In this document: piece after piece, positions 51,703 to 60,305 of the stretch
Position numbering within the stretch: the first letter of the stretch is position 1
How the letters are laid out: each line of letters opens with the position of its first letter
Assembly (NCBI RefSeq): GCF_000756385.1
Contig: NZ_JNFC01000018.1
Span: forward strand, 1-62,092
Direction of reading: 5' to 3'
DNA from: Sphingopyxis sp. LC363
GTDB taxonomy: Bacteria; Pseudomonadota; Alphaproteobacteria; Sphingomonadales; Sphingomonadaceae
DNA length: 62,092 bases
Program-made: the position numbers and the translations under genes
Notes under the pieces: model-generated
Databases searched by the model: none
What the model was told of the DNA's origin: nothing
Seen by the model: only the letters and a program-made list of their open reading frames with translations

Positions 51703-52310
51703 CCGACCAGATCGCACGGATTCGCATCACGCTCGAAGACATGAAGCCCGCCATCTGGCGCCGTGTCGAACTTCCCGTCACCAACAGCCTCAAGACCCTG
51801 CACCTCGCGATCCAGGCCTGCATGCTCTTCGAGAACTACCATCTGTTCCGTTTCGACGTCGGCGATGCCGCCTATGGCATCCGCTTCGATGATGATGACG
51901 CTTTCATGGTCCGCACCCGCGATGCCGCCAATATGCGCATCGGCAAGCTCGTCGAGCGCGGCATCACCAGCTTCACCTACACCTATGATTTCGGGGACAA
52001 CTGGCGACATCGTATCGAGATCGAAGAGATCACACCCGCCATCCCCGGCATCGATTACCCGCGCTTCGTCGATGGCGAACGACGAGCCCCGCCCGAAGAT
52101 GTCGGCGGAACCCCGGGGTTTGAAGAGTTCCTCAATGCCATGGCCAAGCCGCGCCATCCCGAGCGCGCATCCATGGTGCAATGGTATGGCGGCGTCTTCG
52201 ATCCCACCGATATCGGCGCCGACGAGATCAACGCACGCATGGCGAAGCTCGCCAAGCGACGAGCACAGGGAAGAGCCGCCTACGCCGACGCTAAATCCCG
52301 CGACAGCTAA
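51699..52310 (+). CDS. PRiA4_ORF3-type passenger protein inside IS66
   Basis: 203 aa from the ATG at 51699, overlapping the tnpC stop by ATGA. IRITLEDMKPAIWRRVELPV and FTYTYDFGDNWRHRIEIEEI with PPEDVGG are the plasmid pRiA4b ORF-3 family motifs. It lies inside the terminal repeats, so it moves with the IS. Function unknown. Confidence 0.9.
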   Translation: MTDQIARIRITLEDMKPAIWRRVELPVTNSLKTLHLAIQACMLFENYHLFRFDVGDAAYGIRFDDDDAFMVRTRDAANMRIGKLVERGITSFTYTYDFGDNWRHRIEIEEITPAIPGIDYPRFVDGERRAPPEDVGGTPGFEEFLNAMAKPRHPERASMVQWYGGVFDPTDIGADEINARMAKLAKRRAQGRAAYADAKSRDS

Positions 52311-52338
52311 TCGATGGCGGTTTCCTGACCACGCTTAC

Positions 52339-52702
52339 TCGGATCATCGGCAACGCCCACACGCGGGAGCAGCAGCGCGAGCACATATGGTCGGGCATCG
52401 GCGGCGGAGTTCTTGCCGGTTGCCTGCTCTGGGCGATCTTGCCCGGCGTGGTCGCGCGCATCATGCCGATTAGCTGGCACTGGCCCGAACGCATCGCCGC
52501 ACGAACAGTGCGCGAGCCGACGCTGTGGGAGGCCGGAGCCCGGATCATGCGTGCCGGTCGCCCAGATGCATGGCAGGCCATCGTCGATGCCGCCGAGATG
52601 CGCCGCGACAACCGCGATGCCATCGACACCTGCGAGCAGCAGGCCGTCAAGGCTAAGCAACCGGTGCGATGCACAATCAGGATAGGGAATCGGCAGCTTT
52701 GA
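52339..52702 (+). pseudogene. 3' fragment of the second DUF6118-type gene
   Basis: Removing the IS and one duplication joins CGG ATC A to TC GGC AAC and restores the frame (HRI-IGNAHTREQQREH). The membrane segment HIWSGIGGGVLAGCLLWAIL and the tail CEQQAVKAKQPVRCTIRIG match the intact copy. The stop is at 52700-52702. Confidence 0.85.
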
Positions 52703-52911
52703 CCGGAGCGAGCGGGGCAGCCCCCAGCGAAGCCGACCTAGCGCTACGGAGCAATATTAGAAGCGCGCGACCAGTCGGCTTTGCAACACGCTAACTGACG
52801 AGCTTGAGTCGCGACATGGGATCGTTGAGCGGGCGGAATTCACCGTCAGGCGGACGCTTCGCCTGCCCTAAAAACAGTCGCCAGCAGGCTGCGCCGCCGG
52901 GATATGGCATG

Positions 52912-53238
52912 CTATGGGCATGGCCATGCCTCCTTTAGCGCCCGTTCAGCGCCCGCCACCATATGAACGCTCAGGAAATAGCTATTCCGCTCCGCCCAGC
53001 GTACGTATGCCGCGCGCAGCGCCGCCCGGTCGTAGCGTGGAGCACCGCATTCTGCTTCTCGCGCACCAATCATCATGTCGAGCACGCCTTGCAGATAGGC
53101 GCCGCATCGCGGCTCATTCGCTTGGCAGCTTGCGAACAGTACCGAGCCTGTTGCTGAAGCGGGTTCTGTTTGACCGACCGCGCTACCTGGCAGGGCGGCC
53201 AAGACAGCGCAGAACAATATCAATCGTCTTGGCCTCAT
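52912..53238 (-). CDS. Secreted Rap1a/Tai-type small protein
   Basis: 108 aa from the ATG at 53238 with GGAGAGGAAA upstream. Signal peptide LILFCAVLAALPGSAVGQ. The mature part has CGAYLQGVLDMM and AAYVRWAERNSYFLSVHMVA, fitting the Rap1a immunity-protein fold, with paired cysteines for periplasmic disulfides. No cognate toxin is nearby; it is probably an envelope protein of unknown role. The 209 bp upstream of its 3' end (52703-52911) hold nothing recognised. Confidence 0.78.
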   Translation of the reverse strand: MRPRRLILFCAVLAALPGSAVGQTEPASATGSVLFASCQANEPRCGAYLQGVLDMMIGAREAECGAPRYDRAALRAAYVRWAERNSYFLSVHMVAGAERALKEAWPCP

Positions 53239-53316
53239 TTTCCTCTCCCGTCTCGTGACATTGCATTCGAGGTAAGTGGGCCGGCCCGCCGACAGCCGAC
53301 CCACCGAGATTTTTCA

Positions 53317-53646
53317 TCATTCGCGGCCGAGCACCTGGCCTTCAGGCGTGACGAACAGTTCGATCGTCTTGCCGTCACTGTTCTTGCCCTTGATTTCATA
53401 GAGCGTGCTTCCGTCCGCCTTTCGAGTGACTTGCTCCGCTTTGCTTATTGACGCGAGTTGCGCGCGTGCGGCCTTCATTGCGGCCTGAGGCACCTGATCG
53501 AGCGGGATATCTCTTTCGCTGTGCTCGCTGATGATCCGGTTCTCGTTCGCCTCGTGGCTTTGCGCGATCGCGACACCGGCAATCGCCAGCGCGGCCGCGC
53601 CGACGCCCGCGACGACAGTGAGAGTTCGTTTGCTAGCCATGTTCAT
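53317..53646 (-). CDS. Secreted PepSY-domain protein
   Basis: 109 aa. Signal peptide TVVAGVGAAALAIAGVAIAQ, then one PepSY domain (IPLDQVPQAAMKAARAQLAS, LYEIKGKNSDGKTIELFVTP, EGQVLGRE). Periplasmic; PepSY domains often bind peptides or metals or inhibit proteases. Same strand as the DUF1259 gene upstream, so probably one operon with it. Confidence 0.88.
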   Translation of the reverse strand: MNMASKRTLTVVAGVGAAALAIAGVAIAQSHEANENRIISEHSERDIPLDQVPQAAMKAARAQLASISKAEQVTRKADGSTLYEIKGKNSDGKTIELFVTPEGQVLGRE

Positions 53647-53715
53647 TCCACTTCCTAGATGAGGGCCGTGGGTCGAGCGGGCGGCGGTTGCGGCCCAATG
53701 AGCCGTCGTCCGGTT

Positions 53716-54606
53716 TCAACTCCTCTGATTGTTCATCCTGTCGAGCGCCGCGCGCAGCCCACGGGCGAGTTTGGCTGCGTCGTCGTTGGCCCAGAAGTGC
53801 ATGAAGAACAGCCGCGGCTCGTCGTTCAGCATGTGATTATGCAGCGCGGTGACTTCGATCCCGTTCGCTCGCAGCGCGCGCAGGACTGGATCGACCTCGC
53901 TTGCGACTAGTACGAAGTCGCCAGTGATCGCAGCTCGACCGTTCCCGGTCGGCTGAAAGTTGATCGCGGTCGCCGTGCCCATCGTCGGCGGAGTCTCCAT
54001 GCCGCCGTCCATCAGCCGCTCGGCGCGCGGAAAGCTGTATTGGAGGACGCCGCCGGCGGTCTTGCCCTCACCGCCCATCAATCCGTTGAGCGCGGCCGTG
54101 TCGAGATCGAGCGGCGATGGGGTTGCGCTGGTCGAGGGCGATTGCGGCGAGGCTAGCGGGGTCCGACTGGCCGACAGCGCTTGCCGGAGCGCGGCCGCGA
54201 GCTTCACCGGGTCTCCGTGGCCGGCGATGTGCATGTACATGGTCGCGGGCGACGAGCGGAGCAGATGATTGTGGAGTGCGGTGATCGTGAAACCGCTTGC
54301 GAGCAGGCGGCTCATAACGGGGTTCACCTCGTCGTGCGTCAGCACGAGATCGCCCATCACCATCGCCTCGTCACCCATCGGCTGAAACGCTGCCCAGGAG
54401 CCGAGCGCGAGGGAGGGCTTGATCGTTACCCCATCCAGCGTGACGCTAAGGTCCGAACGTGGGAAGCTGTAGCGGTGAACTCCCCCCGCCTGTTCAGCGC
54501 CCGCTCTTCCTATCGCGCGGTCGACCGCCGACCAGTCCGGCGCTGCCCATGCGGGGCTTGCAAGCAGGAGGCCGGTGAGGGTCAAGGCGAGGGTCTTTTT
54601 CAGCAT
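53716..54606 (-). CDS. Secreted tandem DUF1259 protein
   Basis: 296 aa from the ATG at 54606 (AAGGATC upstream; an ATG at 54633 is less likely). Signal peptide LALTLTGLLLASPAWAA, then two DUF1259-type repeats: HRYSFPRSDLSVTLDG...TALHNHLLRSSPATMYMHIAG and LQYSFPRAERLMDGGM...TALHNHMLNDEPRLFFMHFWA. Each repeat keeps ALHNH(L/M)L. DUF1259 genes are often next to chromate-resistance genes. Divergent from chrB across 156 bp. Confidence 0.88.
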   Translation of the reverse strand: MLKKTLALTLTGLLLASPAWAAPDWSAVDRAIGRAGAEQAGGVHRYSFPRSDLSVTLDGVTIKPSLALGSWAAFQPMGDEAMVMGDLVLTHDEVNPVMSRLLASGFTITALHNHLLRSSPATMYMHIAGHGDPVKLAAALRQALSASRTPLASPQSPSTSATPSPLDLDTAALNGLMGGEGKTAGGVLQYSFPRAERLMDGGMETPPTMGTATAINFQPTGNGRAAITGDFVLVASEVDPVLRALRANGIEVTALHNHMLNDEPRLFFMHFWANDDAAKLARGLRAALDRMNNQRS

Positions 54607-54762
54607 ATTTGATCCTTCATCAGCGCACGTCATGCGAGCACGAAACAGGCGAGTCTCGACAGACCCAGCATCGCTCTCCGTTTCTGTCTTCGCGGTGAGC
54701 AGTCCTATGCTTATGGGGCTTGTGATGCAACCCTTTCAATCGTAGGGTGGGAAGATACAACT

Positions 54763-55713
54763 ATGACAAACAAACGAACAACTCCTTGGTTGCTGCTGAT
54801 TCCGCAGCTCCCGGCCAAACCCGCTTACTTGCGGGTAAAGGTGTGGCGGCGCTTGCAGGCGATCGGCGCCGCGCCGCTCAAGAACGCCGTCCATGCCCTC
54901 CCTAATCGCGAGGACACGCACACGCTGTTCGAGGAGTTGCATCGCGAGATCACCGACAACGGCGGCGAGGCGCTGATCCTAGAAGCGCGGCTTGCCGGCG
55001 GCATGGGCGATGCGGAGTTGCAAGGGGTGTTCGACGCCGCGCGTGATGCCGATTATGAGGAGTTGGCGCGCGAGGCGCGCGCTCTGAGTGATGGCGAGTA
55101 CGTCGCCACGTCGGACGCAGGCCGCTTGCGCAAGCGCCTGAACGAGATCGCCGCGATCGACTTTTTCGGAGCGCACGGCCAGCAGGAGGCTGAGGCCGCC
55201 ATTTCCGAGGCCGAACGCCGCTCCCATCAACATCCCGACGTGAGCGGCCCGGGTGCGCCCGATCTGACGCCGGTCGAGTTAAAGCGCCGCGTTTGGGTGA
55301 CGCGCCGCCATGTCCACGTCGATCGCATCGCATCCGCCTGGCTCATTCGCCGCTTCATCGATCCCGAGGCGAGCTTCAAGTTCGTCGAGGGCAAGGGCTA
55401 TGCGCCGGAGCCTGACGAACTGAGGTTCGACATGGCGGACGCTGAGTTCACCCACGAAGGCGACCGCTGCAGCTTCGAGACATTGCTGTTCCGCACCGGT
55501 CTTGAGACCGATCCAGCTCTTCGCGCGCTCGGCGAAATTGTTCACGACCTCGATATTGCCGATGCGCGGTTCGAGCGCCCGGAGACTCCGGGCGTGAGCG
55601 CACTTATCGCCGGCATCTGTGCCGGCACGGAGGACGACGAGGAGCGGATCGCGCGCGGATCGACCGCGCTCGACGGTTTCTATGCTCACTTCACCCGGCG
55701 AAAAGAGGATTAA
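54763..55713 (+). CDS. chrB: Chromate resistance protein ChrB
   Basis: 316 aa. The N-terminal part (WLLLIPQLPAKPAYLRVKVW) fits the ChrB N domain; the C-terminal domain has WVTRRHVHVDRIASAWLIRR and FIDPEASFKFVEG, the conserved ChrB block. ChrB is a chromate-sensing regulator or reductase-linked factor of chr operons. It is followed by chrA after 2 bp, so the two are co-translated. Confidence 0.93.
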   Translation: MTNKRTTPWLLLIPQLPAKPAYLRVKVWRRLQAIGAAPLKNAVHALPNREDTHTLFEELHREITDNGGEALILEARLAGGMGDAELQGVFDAARDADYEELAREARALSDGEYVATSDAGRLRKRLNEIAAIDFFGAHGQQEAEAAISEAERRSHQHPDVSGPGAPDLTPVELKRRVWVTRRHVHVDRIASAWLIRRFIDPEASFKFVEGKGYAPEPDELRFDMADAEFTHEGDRCSFETLLFRTGLETDPALRALGEIVHDLDIADARFERPETPGVSALIAGICAGTEDDEERIARGSTALDGFYAHFTRRKED

Positions 55714-55715
55714 AG

Positions 55716-57113
55716 ATGGAGGCTAGCGCACGCGCTGAATTTGCAGTTGAGAGGCCGCACGAGCACGGCATCAGCTTTGGCGAGGCGGTGCGCGTCTGGA
55801 TCAGGGTCGCGCTGCTCAGCTTCGGCGGACCGGCGGGCCAGATAGCGGTGATGCATCGCATCCTGGTCGAGGAGAAGCGCTGGATCGGCGAGGAGCGGTT
55901 CCTTCATGCGCTCAACTATTGCATGCTGCTGCCCGGCCCTGAAGCGCAACAGCTAGCAGTCTATATTGGCTGGTTGCTCCATAAGACCAAAGGCGGCTTG
56001 GTCGCGGGCGCGCTGTTCGTGCTGCCGGGCTTCCTTGCGATTCTCGGTCTCAGCTATGTCTATGTGCTGCTGGGCGAAGTGCCGCTGGTCGAGGGATTGT
56101 TCTTTGGCTTGAAGGCGGCCGTGCTGGCGGTGGTTCTGCAGGCGGTGGTTCGGGTGGGTTCGCGTGCCCTGAAGAACAACGTCATGCGCGGCCTTGCCGC
56201 GCTGGCGTTCGTCGCGATCTTCGTGCTCGACGTACCCTTCCCGCTGATCGTGCTTGCCGCCGCGCTGATTGGCTTCTTCGGTGGCCGCGCTGGTTACACC
56301 GCATTCAATGGCGGCGGCGGACATGGTCCCGCCGGTGCCGAGATAGTCCACGACCGCGACACCGCGCTTGGCGAGGGCCTTCCCGACCATGCGCGGCCGA
56401 ACCTTTCATGGTCGCTGCGCATCTCCGGCGTTCTGCTGGTGCTCTGGCTGGCGCCGGTCGCAGCGCTAGTGATCGCATTCGGTGCGGACGACGTATTCAG
56501 CCGTATCGCCACCTTCTTCAGCCAGATGGCGGTGGTGACCTTCGGCGGCGCCTATGCTGTGCTAGCCTATGTCGCGCAGGAGGCGGTCGAGACCTATGGC
56601 TGGCTCCAGCCCGGCGAAATGCTTGACGGGCTCGGCATGGCCGAAACTACGCCGGGACCGCTAATCATGGTGACGCAGTTCGTCGGCTTTCTGGCAGCCT
56701 TCCGCGAGGCGACCGGGTTGCCTCCGCTTGTCGCCGCGACGCTGGGCGCGATCCTCACCACCTGGGTCACATTCTTGCCCTGCTTTCTATGGATCTTCGC
56801 CGGCGCGCCGTTCATCGAACGGTTGCGCGGCAACCGCGCATTGTCGGCCGCGCTTTCGGCGATCACTGCCGCAGTGGTCGGCGTGATTCTCAATCTGGCG
56901 GTCTGGTTTGGTATCCACACTCTGTTCGGCCGAGTCCGCGAAGTGCCGTTCGCAGCCGGCGCTATCGATCTCCCAGTCCTGACGTCCGTCAACTGGCCGG
57001 CGCTGGCGCTGGCCGTGGGTGCGATACTCGCCATGTTCCGGTTCAAGGCCGGCATGCTGCCGGTGCTCGGCGTCTGCTCGGTCCTCGGGGCCGCATATGT
57101 AATGACCATCTGA
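55716..57113 (+). CDS. chrA: Chromate transporter ChrA
   Basis: 465 aa, two homologous halves of six membrane segments (long-chain CHR). LLSFGGPAGQIAVMHRILVEEKRW in half one and VVTFGGAYAVLAYVAQEAVE with GMAETTPGPLIMVTQFVGFLA in half two are CHR motifs. It exports chromate from the cytoplasm. Confidence 0.95.
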   Translation: MEASARAEFAVERPHEHGISFGEAVRVWIRVALLSFGGPAGQIAVMHRILVEEKRWIGEERFLHALNYCMLLPGPEAQQLAVYIGWLLHKTKGGLVAGALFVLPGFLAILGLSYVYVLLGEVPLVEGLFFGLKAAVLAVVLQAVVRVGSRALKNNVMRGLAALAFVAIFVLDVPFPLIVLAAALIGFFGGRAGYTAFNGGGGHGPAGAEIVHDRDTALGEGLPDHARPNLSWSLRISGVLLVLWLAPVAALVIAFGADDVFSRIATFFSQMAVVTFGGAYAVLAYVAQEAVETYGWLQPGEMLDGLGMAETTPGPLIMVTQFVGFLAAFREATGLPPLVAATLGAILTTWVTFLPCFLWIFAGAPFIERLRGNRALSAALSAITAAVVGVILNLAVWFGIHTLFGRVREVPFAAGAIDLPVLTSVNWPALALAVGAILAMFRFKAGMLPVLGVCSVLGAAYVMTI

Positions 57114-57124
57114 AGGAGTGACGT

Positions 57125-57856
57125 GTGACGATCGACCATCTTTCCCGACGCAGTGCAATCGCAACTCTTGGCATCGGAGCCGCCGCCATGACTATGAACG
57201 AAGCCTCCGCGCAGACGCCGACCGCAGCGCCGACGGCTGTCCCCGCCTTTGCCGGAAATCATCAGGTCAAGCCGCTCAGGTTCGATCCCGCCAGGCTCCA
57301 CGGCCTCTCGGAACGGCTGATCACATCGCACCACGAGAACAATTATGCGGGCTCGGTCAAGGCACTGAATATGATTGAAAGCCGGCTTGCCGCCGCGCTC
57401 GCCGACCCCGATCTGCCGCCGGTGGTCTATGGCGGCCTCAAGCGCGAGGAGCTGCACCGCACCGGTTCGGTCGTGCTTCATGAAATATATTTCGACGGGC
57501 TTGGCGGCAACGGCCAGGCAGCCGGCTCGATCCGCGATGCGCTGGGCGCGGCGTTCGGCTCGTTCGACCGCTGGGAGGCCGACTTTCGCCGCACCGGTAT
57601 GAGCCTTGCCGGCGGATCGGGCTGGTGCGTGCTCGTCTATAATCTCCACACCCGCTCGCTGCACAACCATTGGGCGTGGGATCATATGCACGGCGCGATC
57701 GCCGGCGTGCCGCTGCTGGCGCTCGATATGTACGAGCACAGCTTTCACATGGATTACGGCACCGCCGCCGCCAAATACGTCGACGCCTACTTTCGCAACA
57801 TCGATTGGGAAGTGGTCGATCGCCGCTATGCCGCGGCTTTGCGCGGCGGCGGCTGA
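57125..57856 (+). CDS. Fe/Mn superoxide dismutase with Tat-like signal (ChrC)
   Basis: 243 aa from a GTG start 11 bp after chrA. The N terminus LSRRSAIATLGIGAAA is a twin-arginine-like signal, so the enzyme may be exported folded. Metal ligands appear in order: HHENNYAGSVK, VVLHEIYFDGLGG, and LALDMYEHSFHMDYG (Asp and His). Superoxide dismutases in chr operons are named ChrC and deal with superoxide made during chromate reduction. Confidence 0.88.
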   Translation: MTIDHLSRRSAIATLGIGAAAMTMNEASAQTPTAAPTAVPAFAGNHQVKPLRFDPARLHGLSERLITSHHENNYAGSVKALNMIESRLAAALADPDLPPVVYGGLKREELHRTGSVVLHEIYFDGLGGNGQAAGSIRDALGAAFGSFDRWEADFRRTGMSLAGGSGWCVLVYNLHTRSLHNHWAWDHMHGAIAGVPLLALDMYEHSFHMDYGTAAAKYVDAYFRNIDWEVVDRRYAAALRGGG

Positions 57857-57943
57857 CCCGTCCGACGAGGGGCAACACCCGCTTCTGCGCGTCCCCCTGA
57901 GTTGGCGACCACAAGGGGCTAGGTTCGATGGGGAGATGCAACA

Positions 57944-59023
57944 GTGACATCCGGCCCGAACATCGCTCTGCTTTGGCGCGGACAAGCAGCCGACTGGATG
58001 CATCGCTTTCATGAAGCCCGGCAGTGGCCGATCGTTCCGGCCTTGCGGTCGCTCGGCGCCACCGCAAGGCCTGTACTGTACAGGGACGAGGCGGTTCGCG
58101 AGATTCGTGACGAGTTGTTGTCGTTTGACGCGGTGCTGGTCTGGGTGAATCCGTTGGATAGCTCAGGCGACCGCTCGGTGCTCGATCCGATGCTGCGCGA
58201 AGTCGCGGCGTGCGGCGTTGTCGTCAGCGCGCATCCCGACGTGATCGCCAAAATCGGCGTCAAGGAAGTGCTCTACACAACGCGGTCCATGGAATGGGGC
58301 AGCGATGTCGATCGATACGTGGACGTTGAAGGCCTTCGCGCTTGTTTTCCCGAACATCTCGCCGCAGGTCCGCGCGTGCTAAAGCCGAACTACGGCAACG
58401 GCGGCAGGAATGTGTGGCGTATCCAACAGGCCGCAGCGGGAGACGCTCCGGCTTTGGAAATGTTGGTGGAAGTTCAAGAGGCCCGCGAAGGAAGCCAAAC
58501 GGAGCGGATCAGCCTAGCTGGGTTCCTGGATCGGTGGGCGCCGTTTTTGAACGACGGCGGCGTGCTGATCGATCAAGCTTATCAGCCGCCATCGTCCGAG
58601 GGTATGGTCCGGTGCTATGTGTGCGGGCACCGTGTGGTGGGCTTTGGGCACAACCTGATCACTGCGCTGATGACGCCAACGTCCGTTGAGACAGCGTCGT
58701 CAAGCCTACAGCCGATGGAGCGCGTCATGTTCGGACCGGAGGTGACGCGCTTCGCAGCCTTGCGGAAAGCGATGGAAGATCGCTGGATTCCAGAGATGCA
58801 AGGTTTGCTGTCGATTGCCGACCACGATCTTCCGCTTCTTTGGGACGCCGACTTCCTGTTTCGTGCTCGTAAAGGCCCCAACGATAGTCCGTACGTGCTG
58901 TGCGAAATCAACGCCAGTTCGGTTGCACCATTTCCGCCAAGCGCTGTCCAGCCAGTTGCCGCAGCGGCGGTCGGTCGCGCTCTGGCTGGTCGTTTGCGAA
59001 AGGAAACCTCCAATCCGCATTGA
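57944..59023 (+). CDS. ATP-grasp-like protein of the chromate cluster (Cj0069-like)
   Basis: 359 aa. LKPNYGNGGRNVWRI near residue 145 resembles the ATP-grasp nucleotide loop and VLCEINASSVAPFP near 325 the metal-binding Glu/Asn. It may belong to the family annotated Cj0069, whose reaction is unknown. It follows the SOD gene by 87 bp on the same strand and is the last gene before attR. Confidence 0.72.
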   Translation: MTSGPNIALLWRGQAADWMHRFHEARQWPIVPALRSLGATARPVLYRDEAVREIRDELLSFDAVLVWVNPLDSSGDRSVLDPMLREVAACGVVVSAHPDVIAKIGVKEVLYTTRSMEWGSDVDRYVDVEGLRACFPEHLAAGPRVLKPNYGNGGRNVWRIQQAAAGDAPALEMLVEVQEAREGSQTERISLAGFLDRWAPFLNDGGVLIDQAYQPPSSEGMVRCYVCGHRVVGFGHNLITALMTPTSVETASSSLQPMERVMFGPEVTRFAALRKAMEDRWIPEMQGLLSIADHDLPLLWDADFLFRARKGPNDSPYVLCEINASSVAPFPPSAVQPVAAAAVGRALAGRLRKETSNPH

Positions 59024-59166
59024 TATGATTCAAGCAATTCAAGAGACGTGACATTGGTCGTAAGCATAGTTGCCTATCGATCAGGCAAGCCCAAGGGTGA
59101 GCGAGGCTGGGTGGAACTTCGGAAACCAATCTGAGAACCAATGCTTTAAATGGCAATTTCTAAGGA

Positions 59167-59207
59167 ATTATAACATAGGTGTTCCCGCGAAGGCCGGGAT
59201 GACGGGT
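59167..59207. other. attR: right host-element junction
   Basis: Element arm ATTATAAC (59167-59174), AT, AGGTGT (59177-59182), TCCC, core GCGAA (59187-59191), then host half GGCCGGGATGACGGGT. AGGTGT is the exact complement of the attL arm ACACCT, so attL and attR derive from the same attP. The 230 bp between the ATP-grasp gene and nth contain no gene. Confidence 0.82.
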
Positions 59208-59256
59208 AAGATAATGGCCGGAGGCCACCTCATAGCCCACATCCATGCAATGGGTA

Positions 59257-59913
59257 TCACGCCGCCTTCTTTGCCTTCGGCGCGGGCGTCTTGGGCTTGT
59301 AGCGGCAGAGGTCGGCAACCGGGCAGCGCCAGCATTCGGGGGTGCGCGCCTTGCAGATGTAGCGGCCGTGGAGGATCAGCCAGTGGTGCGCGCCGACGCG
59401 GAAGGGTTGCGGCGTTTCCTTATCGAGCTTCTTTTCGACCGCGAGCGGGGTTTTGCCGGGGGCGAGGCCGGTGCGGTTGCCGACGCGGAAGATATGCGTG
59501 TCGACCGCGAAGGTTTCGGCCCCGAAGGCGCAGTTCATCACGACATTGGCGGTCTTGCGCCCGACGCCGGGAAGCTCGACGAGCGCATCGCGGTCGGCGG
59601 GCACTTCACCGCCAAAATCGCGGACGAGGATTTCGCTGAGCGCGATGACATTCTTCGCCTTCGCGTTGAACAGCCCGATCGTCTTGATGTGCTGCTTGAG
59701 CCCGTCCTCGCCGAGATCGGCCATCTGCTGCGGCGTCTTCACCTCCTGAAACAGTTTCCGCGTCGCCTTGTTCACCCCGACGTCGGTCGCCTGCGCCGAG
59801 AGCACCACCGCGACGAGCAGCTGATAGATATTGCCATATTCGAGTTCGGTCTCGGGGCTGGGGTTGAGCTCGGCAAGACGGCGGTAGAATTCGAAGATAT
59901 CGGCTTTTTTCAT
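59257..59913 (-). CDS. nth: Endonuclease III (DNA glycosylase/AP lyase)
   Basis: 218 aa from the ATG at 59913. Helix-hairpin-helix LPGVGRKTANVVM with the catalytic Lys, catalytic Asp in FAVDTHIFRVGNRTG, and the 4Fe-4S loop CKARTPECWRCPVADLC. It removes oxidised pyrimidines. Host gene; its start overlaps the upstream membrane-protein stop by ATGA. Confidence 0.97.
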   Translation of the reverse strand: MKKADIFEFYRRLAELNPSPETELEYGNIYQLLVAVVLSAQATDVGVNKATRKLFQEVKTPQQMADLGEDGLKQHIKTIGLFNAKAKNVIALSEILVRDFGGEVPADRDALVELPGVGRKTANVVMNCAFGAETFAVDTHIFRVGNRTGLAPGKTPLAVEKKLDKETPQPFRVGAHHWLILHGRYICKARTPECWRCPVADLCRYKPKTPAPKAKKAA

Positions 59914-60305
59914 GCGGCACGGTCGCGAAGCGCGATCAGGAACGCGCGAAGAAAAGCCAGCTGCCAGAGCGACCATAGGGCGAGCCAAAAAAAGCTGAAC
60001 GGCGCGGCACGCTGGAAATATTGCCACCCCTCGGCATCGGACATGGCGTAAAGCTGATAATCGCTGGCCAGAGCGAGCAGAAGCAGGGCAGCATAGACGC
60101 GAGGGTGCAACCGGGCAGGTGCGACCAGGGCCCAGATGCCCACGGGAAAAGCCACGAAACCGCCAAGGCTGAACCAGAAGGGCGTCACCCAGCCATGTCC
60201 AGCCCCCATCATCATGAACGCGATGAAAAGCGACAGGAGGGCCGCCGGCAAGCCCCAAAGCAGCGCGAATTTCAGGGGAGAAGCGGGGGCGCGGGCGCGA
60301 ATCAA
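59910..60305 (-). CDS. Small multi-pass membrane protein
   Basis: About 131 aa if started at the TTG at 60305, which overlaps the dapB stop; an earlier start would run inside dapB. About four hydrophobic segments (FALLWGLPAALLSLFIAFMM, FSLGGFVAFPVGIWALVA, VYAALLLLALASDYQLYA, FFWLALWSLWQLAFLRAFLI). No family recognised. It links dapB and nth in one coupled operon. Confidence 0.7.
   Translation of the reverse strand: MIRARAPASPLKFALLWGLPAALLSLFIAFMMMGAGHGWVTPFWFSLGGFVAFPVGIWALVAPARLHPRVYAALLLLALASDYQLYAMSDAEGWQYFQRAAPFSFFWLALWSLWQLAFLRAFLIALRDRAA

Larger units (their letters stand above)
49261..52346 (+). mobile_element. Complete IS66-family element with passenger gene (IS at 49269-52338)
   Basis: The IS spans 49269-52338 (3070 bp). 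Left end GTAACCGTGGTGTGAAGG and the complement of the right end GTAAGCGTGGTCAGGAAA are imperfect terminal inverted repeats of the IS66 GTAA type. The 8-bp duplication TCGGATCA occurs at 49261-49268 and 52339-52346, exact and of the size IS66 makes. It carries the three IS66 genes and a fourth, PRiA4-type gene. It interrupts a DUF6118-type gene. Confidence 0.95.
18124..59191. mobile_element. 41-kb integrated element array flanked by attL and attR
   Basis: The ends are defined by two junctions that each contain half of one host palindrome and half of one element site, sharing the core GCGAA. Joining the host halves (CATCCCGGCGAA with GGCCGGGATGACG) restores an uninterrupted dispersed repeat like the intact copies near 61104 and 61154. 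Joining the element halves gives a symmetrical attP. A serine recombinase lies at the left end; AlpA, ParB-like, relaxase and candidate oriT genes form the backbone. An internal attP at 47700-47747 divides it into two units. No VirB/Tra secretion channel or coupling protein is present, so it is probably an integrative mobilizable element. Confidence 0.82.
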
